DNA of 64,000 bases from Heterobasidion occidentale (Eukaryota; Basidiomycota; Agaricomycetes; Russulales; Bondarzewiaceae), in contig JBCAQO010000007.1 in assembly GCA_039111635.1 (NCBI GenBank), positions 1,550,001-1,614,000 of the forward strand, given 5' to 3'. The position numbers and the translations under genes are program-made. This document shows, in pieces, positions 46,410-58,700 of this stretch; position 1 is the first letter of the stretch, and each line of letters begins with the position of its first letter. Below the pieces are notes generated by a model that was not told the DNA's origin, searched no databases, and saw nothing but the letters and a program-made list of their open reading frames with translations.

Positions 46410-47959
46410 CTATCTTCTGACTCGGGTGCCGAACCCCCTGCTGCTGCTGCTGCTGCTGCTCCTAGTGCTGCTGACGCCACCCCGCCTTCTGCTGTTCCTG
46501 CGATGGACTCGACGCCTCCTTTAGCAACGGCGCCGGCGCCGGTGACAGCTCTCGTGCTTCCCCCTCCTGCTGCTGACTCCGCTGCGCTGAGCAAGCGGCA
46601 TCGTGGGGGCTACGCCGTGGCGCAGCGGCTGCTCGCGCTGCCCCTTGTGTATTCTCTCCTCCGGATCCATGACGCTTTTCTTCAGCTGTATGCTATGCTC
46701 TTGCGACTCGCCTTCCTGCTCCGCGGGCAGGTATAGATGATCTCGTCGTCGGCCTGCCCCTCCGCGAGCGATTCCCATTCCCGTGATGACTACTACCATT
46801 CCCCCTTCCACGACCCCATTCTTGTTTGTATACTCACTTTTTTTTTTACGAACGTCTCCTTTTTTTTAGTGATCTGACAGGATCTGATCGCGCGGGGCAG
46901 GTTTTCTCTTCGTGGGACTCCTCCCGCGTGGTCTTCGTGATATAAAGAAACGAACCAGTGGAGCTACCTACGTCCCGTCTCGCCTTTTCTCTCTCTCTAC
47001 TTTGTTTTTGATCTTCGCAATGCACTACACCTTTCTCTCTGTCCTGGACATATAAATCTCACCTCTTCCTCCCCCTCTGCTGCCCCATCGTGTACATTCC
47101 GGACCCATTGCCTCATCCCACTTTCAGTCACCACCACACACGCCACCATCCACACTCCCCAAGTTCCTCGTTCCATTCTCCATCCTGTCGTCGAGTAATA
47201 CCTGTCATGCGTTTTGTCTGTTTGTTTGCTGGATCGTTTTTCGCGAATCGTCGTTTGTACATGTCTATCTACGTTTTTTTACGTTGCAACCCCCTTGTGG
47301 ATAAAGAGCCCATGTTGATCCTGTTTGCTGCGTGGTGCCGTTGAGTAATGAATATTGGATGTCGGGAGTTGTCGGGAGCTATCGGGAGAGTGATGGATGT
47401 CAGATGACGTCGCCGAAAAGACCCGAAGTCATTGGTAGCGAAGATCATACGGTTTCTGATCTTACAACTCTGATCTTAAGCCTGTAGTACACGAAGCGAC
47501 TATCTTCCTACCGTTCTTTAGGCTCGCGCGCTCAGATACAGATATCCGCAGACCATGTCGGAGGGTGAAGGAGAATTGCAAACGCTGCTGCTTTCGGGAG
47601 ACTAAACTCAGCGTCGTCGCGTCGACGTCGATGACATTTGTCTGGTTTTACCTTGTTCTCTGACTTCTCTCTGTCGACTCGTTCGCGTGCTTTATGCTAA
47701 ATCTAGGTAAAGCTCTGTCTGCCCCCTCATCTGAGCCTCTACATTGCTTTTGTTCTGAATTTGCACGGTCTATGGACTATATATAACGCCGGTGCGTGCA
47801 TACTCAGGCATACTCCCCCATTAAATACAGCGCACTCGCCCACCTCACGACTCGCTCTTCATACAAAGACTCCACAACGCTTTGATTGATTCTGATTCTC
47901 AAGGTATGTGTCTTATAATAGTGTTGCCAGCACATCTTCGTCACATTGCGCCTAGATCT
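46410..47959. other. Intergenic region, 1.5 kb
   Basis: No supported gene. It holds a (CTG)n repeat at 46438-46460 and T-rich runs near 46840 and 46860. A likely 5' UTR intron of the next gene runs 47904-47955 (GTATGT…CCTAG). An open frame at 46503-46736 has no homology I recognise and is probably chance. Confidence 0.5.
46438..46460 (+). repeat. (CTG) microsatellite
   Basis: About seven and a half CTG units lie downstream of the BCS1-like stop codon. Confidence 0.85.
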
Positions 47960-49761
47960 ATGGACGAAGACGCTCCCGATTTCGGCTCCGTCGCTGTCGC
48001 TGCCCCGTTCGCTCCAGCTGGTGTCCCTTTCGCTGTGTCGAGTGGCATACAAAGACTTCCCGTCGAGGTAGTGGAGTATATTTTACTCGATTGCTCGATA
48101 GGGACCTATATTCCAAGCACATGGGTGCAGCGCGACTTTCATCCCGATGGGAAGGCCCCTCAGTGGATAGCCATCACATACGTCTGCCGTCTCTAGCGCC
48201 AGATCTCCCTTTTCTGCCCAAGCATGTGGACGTTCATCACCACGGATCTCAGCCTCGGCTGGATCAGCGCCCATCTCTGCCGCTCCCGCACGAGACCGCT
48301 GGTGCTCGAGCTCGACATCTCGACGCAGATCAGCGCGGACGAATTTCGCAGACTGCTCGCCCCGCACTTTGGGCGAGTCGAGAAGTTTTACCTGGGGAGC
48401 TCTTTACCTCAAGACATTGACACCGATTTGCTGCTGCCGTTCTGCGACACGATCATTCAACCCGCCCCACTGCTGGAGAGTGCCATACTGGACGTCTACA
48501 CCGCGAATGCGTTCATGAAGAATCTGTTCGCTGGATACGCCCCTCGCCTACGTCGCCTATGGCTCACCACCGGGGGCGCAATAGATGCTACTTCGCCCAT
48601 CTTGCACAATCTTCGTTCTCTCAAGTTAGGAGAGACTTTGTCTTCCGACGAGACCTTGACGGTACTACAGAATACGCCTTTCCTCGAGAGACTGAGAATC
48701 GACGGCTTCAGAGGTGATCCCTTTTCTGCCTTCATCGAGCCCGTCACCGAACTTGTCTCCCTTCCGCATCTCTCTCATATCTCAACGACACTCGTATGAC
48801 GCTCTTGACTTTTTAGAAAAAATTCTGCTTCCCCTAACGGCTCATGTTCAAGTCATGATTTACGACGAAGTGTCAACCGCCAGGGAAGATCAGTGGTCTT
48901 GCCTACTTGACTTGATGGACCCTCCTCTTTCTCTGCTCAGTCAAGGCGTGAGCTCGGCATACATATGCCTCATTCTCAGCAACGGACCTTGGAAGCTGTC
49001 TTGGTACTCTGAGACATATTTTTGTCCTCCGACGAACATTATTGGACACAGCTAGCTTCGGAAGGCAATATGTCGGGATGGGATCAACAATGTGGGCACG
49101 ACACGCCGGAACCTTTGCCTCCAGACTATGCTGAATCGGATCGGGAGTGCCTGTCCGATATATGCCATTCGCCATTTGCTGTGGGAGTCGCAGGGTCCGG
49201 GTATCATCCAGGTTACATGCCTGCAGCTATGCACGATATATTATGTATTTGCGAACATATATTTGCCATGGCAGACGTGACCGCGTTCACGCTTTCCAGC
49301 TACAGGAGCGAGAACGGAAGCCCAGTCCCGAAACCCTGGAATATGAAGAGCGTATGCAAGATCCTGATACATGGAGACCCATTCTTCGTGTCATTCCGGA
49401 GGTCCGTATTTTGAAAGCCATCTTCCGTGACAGCTTGGGTATCCTTGCAGCCATCACTCCCGACCTAGACAATCCAAACAACATCTGGCTTCCAAATCTC
49501 ACGACGCTCATCCTTGACGGCCTGGAGCTAGAATGTCCTCATATTTCACAGTCGCACGCCCCGGCCTTCGAGGTCTTGAAGACGCTTTTGTCAAAACGGC
49601 GGGAGGTCGGACTGGGCCTCAAGAACCTTGTCGTGGTCTACGAAGATTGTGGACATGGGTGTGTCGACTGTTTGAAGGATTATGTGGAAAACGTGTTTCT
49701 TTTCCCAAAGTCCGCCGCTTACGAGCCTACTGAGTCGGACCCTTCACCGCGCTCTTGGTGA
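47960..49761 (+). pseudogene. F-box / leucine-rich-repeat-like gene, disrupted
   Basis: From the ATG at 47960 the protein reads MDEDAPDFGSVAV and IQRLPVEVVEYILLD, an F-box-like start of a family highly expanded in mushrooms, then WIAITYVCRL. There a TAG (48194-48196) sits where the family has Trp (VCRxWR). Reading on in the same frame gives QISLFCPSMWTFITTDLSLG and leucine-rich stretches (LRRLWLTTGG, ILHNLRSLKLGETLSS). The frame changes near 48803 (to DALDFLEKILLPL), near 49020 (one T short in a T-run) and near 49300 (to ERKPSPETLEYEERM). The C-terminal part ends at 49761 after IWLPNLTTLILDGLELECPH. A nonsense codon plus three shifts suggests a decaying copy, though one shift fits the window's assembly errors. 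Confidence 0.6.
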
Positions 49762-50070
49762 GGGGAATCAAGTTGCAGGACCGAGAGATAGGATGTGTTT
49801 GTAGGGAAACGAATGAAGGTAACATCTCCATAATTTGAATGCAAACCTGTGTGAATGTACAGAGTCCTTGATTTACCAGAGACAATAATCACATCTTAAG
49901 TTCTTAACATCCGAGTTCAGGCGTAGCGGTATGCAAGGTGGCGGTCACCGGTGAAGACCGAAGCATTCAAGCGCCGCCTCAAGAGCTGCTCCCAACCACC
50001 ACGACATTGAGCACGTCGAGCTCGACGACGGCGCGTCTTTCGTGTTTAATAAGCCACCAGACGATCACCA
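49762..50070. other. Short intergenic spacer
   Basis: About 310 bases without a gene, containing the promoter of the histone-fold gene. Confidence 0.5.
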
Positions 50071-51903
50071 ATGGACAGCAATGCTTTCAAGCTTCTTGAG
50101 TCTGTGACCTTGAAAACTCTTCACGCTCACAGTTTCTCCCGTTCCTCGACTCAAGCATCACTGGTCTTGACTGATCTGCTGTCCCGCTACATTGCCCTTC
50201 TCTCGACGACATGCGCACAATACGCGCAACACGCGGGGCGTACCAATTTAACGGCTCGGGATGCCATTCGTGCACTTGATGAGCTAGGCATCGACGTAGA
50301 GGAACTTAATGAATACTGTAGCCATGAAGGAGAAGAGCTGGCGCGGTATGCCGGCCACTCGACCAAACGTCTGGAGGATTTGAATGACTTCAAGGGTCAG
50401 TCGAGTCGTGCTGCATGCACGGCTTTCATTGATATAATTGCTCTGGTCCTTAGCTTCGCTAGTATACGGGCTTCCAGCGCCCGAATCAATACCATTGGTT
50501 TATGCTTCTTTGCCCGAATGGTTACCAGAGGAAGAAGAGGAAGATGGTGAATATCTAGTGTCATATGATACTGATGTGGACATGGATGATGTCGTCAAAA
50601 GTGCCGTGGATATGGTGAACGGAGAGGCAGAAACATCGAAGTTGGATAGGCTACCACCTATACAAAGGATAGCGACACCTGTCTCGCCACGGACAACACC
50701 CCATACACCTCCTCTACCGTTATCCCCAATATCCAATCCATCGTCTCCTGCACGAAAACGACCCCGAACTGACAACTGGCATCCCCCATCTCATATACCT
50801 CACTTTCTGCCTCCTTTCCCAAATGACCGCTCTTCTCCAGAACCTGAGCCGCTCGCATTACCACCTGCAGCCGAAGCTTCATCGTCTGTTCTTCCTCCAA
50901 TCATCAAATCTGAGCGCCCAGCTTCGCCTCCCCGACATTCCTCCAGTGCGCAAGGAGACTACGTGACCGCTGTTCCATATTCTCTCTCTGCCCTGTCTTC
51001 CACACCTGAATGGCATCTACCTCACACACCGTCACTAAACGCTCCTCAATTTTCCAACCCTTCATTTTCACGCTTACCAGTCCCTCAAGTCCAGCCTTCC
51101 CTCCTCGCAGCATACCACCACATCCTAACTCACCCTCCTCCTGCGAATCCCAATGCCGCCAACCCATCTCGCCACAGAGTGGCCATGCAATTCCTCCACC
51201 AAGTGCAGCGCAATCCTCGTTGGGAGCCTGTAGCCACTCTCTATGCTTCCAACGTCCCAAACGCCCCCACCGTCGCGGCGATTGGCCCGACCTACCCCGT
51301 ACCCATCGGCACAGAACCCCCTACTTTCGACGAGAAGAAAGATGACGAGAATTCCAAGAAGTCGAATCTCCCCGCGATGCTTGGCAGACCCGTCGGTGCT
51401 CCCGATCGCCTTACATCTCTTGTCAGCTATCAGGACTCCCGCATCTCAGAATTGGCCAGAGCAGTGCTTTCGGTAAGGCATTTTTGCACATAACTTGTAA
51501 CAAGCGCGATTTTGATCGTGCCTCGTTTCTGCAGGCTCCTCTTCAAAAACGGACCATGCGACTTTCGCACCCTGGCGTGCTCAAACGTGGCTCTGAACAG
51601 CTCATCTATGGCAATGGCGTCAGCGCAGTATGGAATTCGAGTCCTATGCCTGCCCCAGTAGCTCCTACGCCGACTGTAGGTAAAGGGAAAGAGGCACTTG
51701 CTAATGGGCTTGCCAACGGGAAAGGCGCAGGGAAAGAGAAGGCCCTGCCGGATGCACGCATGTATGCGACCTGGGAGTACGATCAGAAGAGCTTCAGAGA
51801 GCCGCTTGCGATCCCTCGTCGAGCAAGACAGGCAAGCGTTCAAAGCAACTTATCCAGCGTGTCTGCGGTGGGACGAGCAAGGAGTGAGAGTAGGATCGGT
51901 TGA
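50071..51903 (+). CDS. Histone-fold (BTP / bromodomain-associated) transcription factor
   Basis: The N-terminus (MDSNAFKLLESVTLKTLHAH to LTARDAIRALDELGIDVEEL) is the bromodomain-associated histone-fold found in TAF3/TAF8-type TFIID subunits. It normally pairs with another histone-fold partner in the general transcription machinery. After the intron near 50397-50460 comes YGLPAPESIPLVYASLPEWL, an acidic patch (PEEEEEDGEYL) and a long Pro/Ser-rich disordered region. Short basic, nuclear-signal-like residues (ARKRPR, near 50755) are present. A further intron (about 51471-51534) leads to the C-terminal exon with RTMRLSHPGVLKRGSEQLIY. The TGA is at 51901-51903. The length of about 560 residues and the tail are typical of mushroom homologues. 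Whether it is a TAF or SPT7-like subunit is not decided. It converges on eIF5A. Confidence 0.8.
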
Positions 51904-52361
51904 CCGTCATATAAATTCTTAGTTTCGCACGTGTATGTATCTTGTTACTCGCTTTCAACTCGCTGTCATTGGACTCTCGATGCCGACGATACCATCAACA
52001 TTCAAGCTACATCAAAACCACCACTGATGGTTGGTCTATGGATACCACTACTACTTCACAGTCAAAAATATACCACTGCTACCTGAATCACTGCGACAAA
52101 CAACTTGACACTCCAAACGAGAGAACTAATGCAGTACATGGGATCAAGCCAACTCGAGCTTTGAAAGAGTACATGCACAAGGGATGACATCCGTAAGGAT
52201 GGTAGACGTGTAAGACGGGCGAATGCACAGATGAGAGAAAGGGAGAAAATAGACGCAGAGATGTACGACGGAGAGGACCTGTAAACCGAAAAGGGAAAAG
52301 GATGGTCAATTCTGCGAAGCCGGGATAAATCAGAGGGCCACGTGGAAATCACGAACCAAAA
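51904..52361. other. Convergent 3' flanks
   Basis: About 460 bases between the stop codons of the histone-fold and eIF5A genes. No gene is seen. Confidence 0.55.
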
Positions 52362-53190
52362 TCAGTTGCCTCCCTTGGGAGCCTCTTTGACCGTGATAGC
52401 CTTCGCAAACAGATCAGTTCACATCTAGCGGCCAATCGGCCGATGAGACTTACCTGCTCCTCTCCCATAGCCGAAACAATGGTAACCAAGAGATCCTTAC
52501 CGTCATCGAAGTCGGTTTGGATCTGTTTGCCAAGGTCACCATCGGGGACGCGGACATCGTCCTTGGCAGCACCGTCCTGTGTCATCAAGTTGAGGAAACC
52601 ATCGTCGATGTTGACCTACACGAAGTCAATGTCGAACCAGCAATGTGATGGGAAAAAAAGTGCGTACGAGCTGATATTCGTTACGCGTGACGTTAGGGAC
52701 ATCCATGTTGTGGGTGGAGGGACAGATATCCTCCTGTTCGGGGCGTTCATATCTATCCCAGCAATAGCTTAGACTGTAATACGTACCAATTTTTTGCCAG
52801 TGAAAATCTGCACAGATATAAGTACATAACGAACCCAAACAAACAAAGGCCACTCACGTCGATGGCGACAAGATGGACCTTGGCGTGACCGTGCTTGCCA
52901 GTTTTGGAGGTCGACATCTCGACGATCTTGCAGGGGCGACCTGCGCACATCTGCGGGTCAGATGGATAGATCTCTTCAAAAATCTGACGAAACGCACCCT
53001 TGATAACGACATGACCGTTCTTACGAAGAGCCGAGCATTGCATAGGGAAGGTGGCAGAGGCGCCGGCACTCGCCTGGAGATCAACCATAGAAAGTGAGTA
53101 TCAACGAAGGTCGTGCTGGGGAGCCGCCAGTAAACTCGGAGACGTGCGCACCTGCTCAAAGGTCTGGTTGTGCTGCTCGTCGTCAGACAT
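52362..53190 (-). CDS. Translation factor eIF5A
   Basis: eIF5A helps ribosomes pass polyproline stretches and aids termination. The ATG at 53190 gives [13 protein letters not shown], then [20 protein letters not shown]. The hypusine loop is [17 protein letters not shown], with the modified Lys in TGKHGH. The C-terminal OB fold follows in exons: [40 protein letters not shown] and [20 protein letters not shown]. The last exon gives [12 protein letters not shown] and the stop at 52362-52364. About five introns, all GT-AG; the hypusine exon is preceded by an intron (GTGCGT…CGCAG) after VVIKG. Length of about 160 residues is normal for the family. It diverges from the LIM gene 970 bases away. Confidence 0.97.
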
Positions 53191-54161
53191 GATGGCGATC
53201 TAGGTAGTGGATTTTGAGAGGAACGACGAGAGGAGGGGAGGAGGTGAAAAGATGGGAAGAACTGACGCCGCATGCAAAAAATCAGAGTTGTCTAATCAAG
53301 TTCAATCTCCGCTGCTGGGACAATCCGGCCATCCGGCACCGCCCTCGCAGCCACCTAGCAGAGCACATATAGCCTCTTGAGCGAGATCGCTTCGACGTCG
53401 CAGGAGCTCGCACTTAGATATACGACGTACCATTAAATAGGATGGACTTTTTCGACAAAGTTTTTTCCTTCAATTATCCCCAAAAAACACACTTGAAGTA
53501 GCGCAGTGGCTTCCTCTGGCGTCAATGTCGCCCTTTGTTTCCTGCGGCTGCGCTTGGCAGGCCGCCGGTACCAGTCATTCTAGTAAGGGATTGCAAGCTC
53601 TGGCATGTGCGGCTCTTGTACGTGTACATGCCATGACTTCCTTGTTCCGGAGCGCAGCATCCACCAGTTCGTTTGACAGATGCTACTTTGGTCAATTTAA
53701 CGCTCCTTTCAGTCCAAGTCTCTCCTATCTAGTCCCGCATTTTGTTCGATACTTCGTGCATCATGATGCACACGCTACGCTTGCGTATGTACAGCCCGAT
53801 TGTGAAAATACGTCGTATACAAGGTGTGGATGCTTGGCGGTCTTGTGCTGAATTGGTATGGCACTTGAGGGTATTAAGGCTGATGTTATAAGTACAACCA
53901 GGTTTTCTATTACATGCATTACCAGTCGATTGAGCCACATCTTTCGAGCCAGCGTTCCAAAAGTGTTCTAAAGTTTCGAAGTTCAAAGATCTTATCTTAT
54001 CTTCTTGACAACACGTAAGCTAATATCACGGACGCCGGTCACCTCCGTCAGCCAAGGAGCCTCAGCTTCAACCACACATTCTCTTTGTCGTCGCAATCTT
54101 GTTCATACATCGCAAGATATATATCGATATTCATATTTCTGACTCTTCATACGACTCAATC
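53191..54161. other. Divergent intergenic region
   Basis: About 970 bases between eIF5A (-) and the LIM gene (+). A tRNA-like D-arm pattern at about 53910-53950 (minus strand) lacks a T arm, so no RNA gene is called. No protein gene is supported. Confidence 0.5.
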
Positions 54162-55797
54162 ATGCATCCCTTCGGAGGTGTGCCGATATGTCCACGATGC
54201 GGCAAGGCTGTTTATGCCGCAGAGCAGGTGTGTGCAGCACCCTGGCTTCTTTCCACAGAGAGCAAGGCTCATTCATCTGAACTTGGGTATGCTCACGCCT
54301 TTTAAGACGATGGGTCCAGGAAGGAAGGTGCGTGTAGTATCCTGTCAAATATGGCCTTGATAACATCTTGTTTCCAGTTGTATCATAAAGTTAGCATTTC
54401 GGTTATCCAAGCACGCTGAGAGCAATGATATGGAGTGAACCTTTTAGCCATGCTTAACATGTACAGATTGTAATAAGAGACTCGACTCTTTGAGTTTATT
54501 AGAGCACGATCAAGAGGTATGTACCGCTCTCTACTCAAGTGTATAGCCAAGACATAACAAATAAACTGGACGATATTGCTTGTATAGCCGTACTGGTAAG
54601 TCAATTCATGACCAGCTTCCTCGTAATACATCTCACGTTCACAGCAAGAACTGCCATAGCAAGAATTTCGGCACACGCGACCTTCGCCAGGCTAATCTCC
54701 CGCATCGTGATGACCTTGCCCCGCTCTCGCCTACCCGCACTGGCATCTCCTTACCCAGTGGTCCAACTGCGATGCCACCCGAACCACCTTCTCCCCGTCG
54801 TTACACCGCTGAAGCGCCCACATATTCGCGACGTTCCGCGGCATCCCCACCGCCTCTCCCGGGTCGCAGAATTCCTCAACCTGCTACTGTTGGCCGTGCA
54901 GACACAGGAAACGGGACAATCAATCTTCTTAGACCCACGCGCACTCTCAGCCCAAACCGTGCGACCTTTGGTACTCCATCTCCGATCTATGGCAGTTTCG
55001 ACGCGGTGAAGGAGTCCGAGGAGGATGCACTCGGTGATACAAAGGGGGTAAATATTGACGATAGTGTTGGTGAAGAATATATTCCTGACGCGAGGAACCT
55101 CGGTCTCGGAGCTACGCCCAACCGTCATCGGGCAGAGTCAATCCCCACTCATGTCGGACGCTCACAGGGCGGTCTGCCACGCACTGTGCCTCTCACACCA
55201 GATCGTGTAGGTTCACCAACCAAACTCGAAAGCACTCGATCGACACCTCCCCTTTCGTATCATCCTGTCACCGAGCCCCCATCCTCCACGGGCGGGGCAA
55301 ATACAATGACGCTGGGCCGCGCGGCTATGGTGCCGTTAGCGACTGGGACAAGATATGGCGCAGGTTTGATGGGAAGCGTGAGAGGCAACCCGACCGGAAA
55401 CTCTCCGAGGCAGTGGGGCAGTGGGACGCCACAGTGTCCCAAGTGTGGAAAGAGTGTTTACTTTGCGGAGCAGGTAGGTCGCTGATCTTTGAATTGGATT
55501 ATTTAGTGACAGAGCACTTTTTCGCCAATGCAGGTGAAAGCGGTGGGAAAGACATATCATAAAGCGTGTCTTCGTTGCGTCGAGTGTAACACGCTGCTTG
55601 ATTCGAGCCGTCTGACGGAGAAAGACGGCCAGCCCATGTGCCATAGGTGTTATAGTAAGGTATGGCAACTCGGTGTTCCACTGTCCATCGGGTCACTGGG
55701 TTTAGATCGCGTTACGGTTGCTGACCGATTCTGGTCTGCGCAGTTTCATGGGCCGCAAGGCAGCGGTTACGCGCTCCTTGGAAAGGCAGGTGGATAA
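54162..55797 (+). CDS. LIM-domain protein with two LIM domains
   Basis: A small cysteine-rich zinc protein of the CRP type, likely a scaffold for actin or nuclear partners. The ATG at 54162 starts MHPFGGVPICPRCGKAVYAA. LIM1 is split over six exons: EQ, a 21-base exon (TMGPGRK, 54307-54327), a 12-base exon (LYHK, 54378-54389), a 69-base exon (CLTCTDCNKRLDSLSLLEHD), an 8-base exon (54588-54595) and the next beginning CKNCHSKNFG. With these it has the full CX2C…HX2C CX2C…CX2C pattern. A Pro/Ser-rich linker of about 250 residues follows. LIM2 is CPKCGKSVYFAEQ, then TYHKACLRCVECN and PMCHRCYSK. The last exon is FHGPQGSGYALLGKAGG, a Gly-rich end, with TAA at 55795-55797. Confidence 0.88.
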
Positions 55798-58700
55798 GCC
55801 TGGTGCGAGTCATGTATGCGTTTTAGGAAGGCGTATCTTGGGTAGCGAAGTAGAGGGCGAGAACAACGACATAATATCTTTTGATGCGCATTATCTTGCG
55901 GATCTCCGTATTACTGAATGCTGGACTAGATTAACATATCCCCTATACGCCTTTTGTATCCTCTCCGAGTTTATTATCCCCGTGTTATGTTCTCCTGCAG
56001 CGGCTGGAGGCGCTCTGATTCATAATGAAAACAGTCTGAAGATGTGCGCTTGACTAAGAGATGCCGATGGCAAGTCGGATCTCTCCCATATATGACTGAC
56101 TAGTATTTGTAGATCTGACCATGCTGCGGGTAAATTGACAGATGAATCTGGCGCATACATTTCTATGGTTATGTCGGGTCGGTTTTCGCCCTTCATTAAC
56201 TACGAGATTCAGGGCGCTCAGAGGTCCATTAGGAAAGCTGTCAGACGGTCGACACCTACTCTCGGAAGCATACACGGTGAATTCCGAACATAACCAGCGC
56301 CTCCGAAAGCAATCGCAGGCGATTTCCTAGGTCCGGAAGGAAGACGATAGATTGGACCGCCGACCCTCACTAGTCTCAATGTGTATACACCGGCCTTATC
56401 CCAGCCCTGCCGAACTATTCTCGACGAGTTCTTTGGTGACAAAACCTTCTGCATCAGGGCAGGATTTCCTCCGTGTATACCTCATTTAGAAAGCCGATCT
56501 CAAGAGCAAACTATGCGCCCACTCTCAAAGGCCATATAGTAATCCTCGCGGCGACGGACCCGGTGTCCGTCTGGCCAGCGAAGTCGCGAGGGTCGAAGTG
56601 ATTGGCTTCACTGTCAAGGACATCCGCCAAAGTGGAGCTATCGATGCGACTCTCTCGATGGTGGGGCGTAACGCATCGGTGCTACACCGTGGCCACGCAG
56701 ATGGGATCAACGAAGATGGAAGATCGGCATCTACGACCTGTGTGCCGTTCAGTACCATTCCGACTGATGTGTATACACTTCGATATTGGGACAGGATATA
56801 TCCGCAACCTGTTTCGCATCGAGCGGTTTCTCCTTGGGGTAGACATGGGAACAACCGACGCCTAACAAGTCGATGCAGGGATGCATCTCCTAAAACACTG
56901 CACGAGATCGAGGACGCTGGCCCCGCTGGTCTTCTAATCGCCTTCGCTGACTTCAATATGCCATGCTTCATTGCTAGCGCGGAAAGTTGAGAAAGGGGTT
57001 GATATCTGGTCAATCACCAGGACGAAAGCAAGGTTTTGGGGATTCAAGTCATCGGCATACGTTTGAGAGATACACTGCGAGGAAAACGCCTCTGGTCCCA
57101 AGCTAGCCTGAATAGAAATGTGCGGAGATCGGACTCCATATTCACGTGGTCGTTCGAGGAGAATCGATTCGGGGTCAGGTCATCACGGGAAACATGCTTG
57201 CGGAACTCGCGTGCTCCAATCACCGAGGTGGGACTGTCCACATATCGCTTCAGCTAGTTGAAACTCAACATTTGTAGATGCTCTTTCCAGGTTTTGAATG
57301 GCGCCTCGCACTCGTCACCCTGTTTTTCGGGCATTTTTGAGGAGTACATCGTCCACTAGCTCGTTGTGCTGGACTACTTGGGCAAACATATGAAATAGAT
57401 CAGTATCCATCCACTGGGATATGAGTGATAGACATTTACCGCCCTCAATATTGTGCGGAGAGAACGACCTCGAAGCGAGCTACAGGTGCGCCGGCCCACT
57501 TTGGGACATCGTAACAGGAGTCTGGGCCTTCAAAAATGCGGCGTACTTACCTCCACATACATGTTGCGATATGATGCCTTGTTTCTGATTCATGTTGTTC
57601 CGCGGTGACGAAACATGGAAAATGTGGTGTATTCCGGTGACGTTGAGTCCACAGGAGCCCCCAAAGATCTTTGACATTTATGACGTGCTCTAGAACATGT
57701 GTGAGGATATCCGGTCAACCGCCTAGAGCGATATTTGTACCATGGCACCCACCCCGTAAACATGTTACCATACTTTGATCATTGGACACCACGGTCGCCG
57801 TGACGGGCGCTCCTCAGAGCATGCGTCGTCGAAATCGGCGCCCTGTAGAAATTTACAAGCAAAAGTGGGCGAATGGTTTGCGCGAGAAAAGAGGAACAGG
57901 ATATGACGGAAAAGAATTCATCCACAGCCGCCGGTTCAGGCGTGGGATCACGGGTGCCGATATTATCTGTTCGATAATCGCCTCCCGCAAAGTCCCATGA
58001 TGTACACCCGCGAGTTCTTGCTCCAGGCACTGCGCCTACTGTATGACGGTATGCAGTCTGCAAGTAATGAGTTATCATGGGATCTGGACTCAGAGTGGTG
58101 GCGTCCGATCAAATTTCGACCTGCAGGCCATAGACGGTATCTCCGGCGCTCCGCGGATACAGGGTGCAGGTGAGCTATTGCTGACACACAGCGCTGGGAG
58201 CCAATGTTCGTGCAGAGCAAAACAAGCATGCGAGGGTACATACAAATTGTTGCTCGGCTGCCTCGGTGAGCTGACGTACGGCCGCAAGCACCATTTGTAT
58301 TTGCCGTCCTTGCAGTTGTGTGCATTATACCGTCACGAACTGGGAATCTGTAATTCGCAAACTTGTGCGTACTGAACTGATCATGAATGATGCAATGGAA
58401 GCCCACCCCGCATGGTGCCACCTACAGATGAGGAGGCATAATTGCTCTGTTCAGGGATGTCGATCGACGAGCTCCCGTTGGCAGTGGAAATGGCCGACGA
58501 GATGGGTCCGCTGTGACTTCACTCCCGCATGGTCAACCTGCACAGGGAGCGTCGAAGCATTTCATTTTGACGGCATCTTTGCACACATGTGATGAACCGT
58601 TGAAACTCCACCCACTCGTGCAAGGTGGTCGCGAAGATCGGGGGAAGAGGATGCACCATAGGCAGGCTGCGCGCTGCATGCAGCCGAGCACAGCAAAGTC

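Noticed and set aside
45902..46594. Minus-strand Ala/Ser-rich open frame of 230 codons
   Set aside because: It is antisense to the BCS1-like C-terminal exons and has no motif.
53905..53960. tRNA-like sequence on the minus strand (GGCTCAATCGACTGG)
   Set aside because: A D-arm-like pattern is present, but no T arm with TTC and no acceptor pairing could be found.
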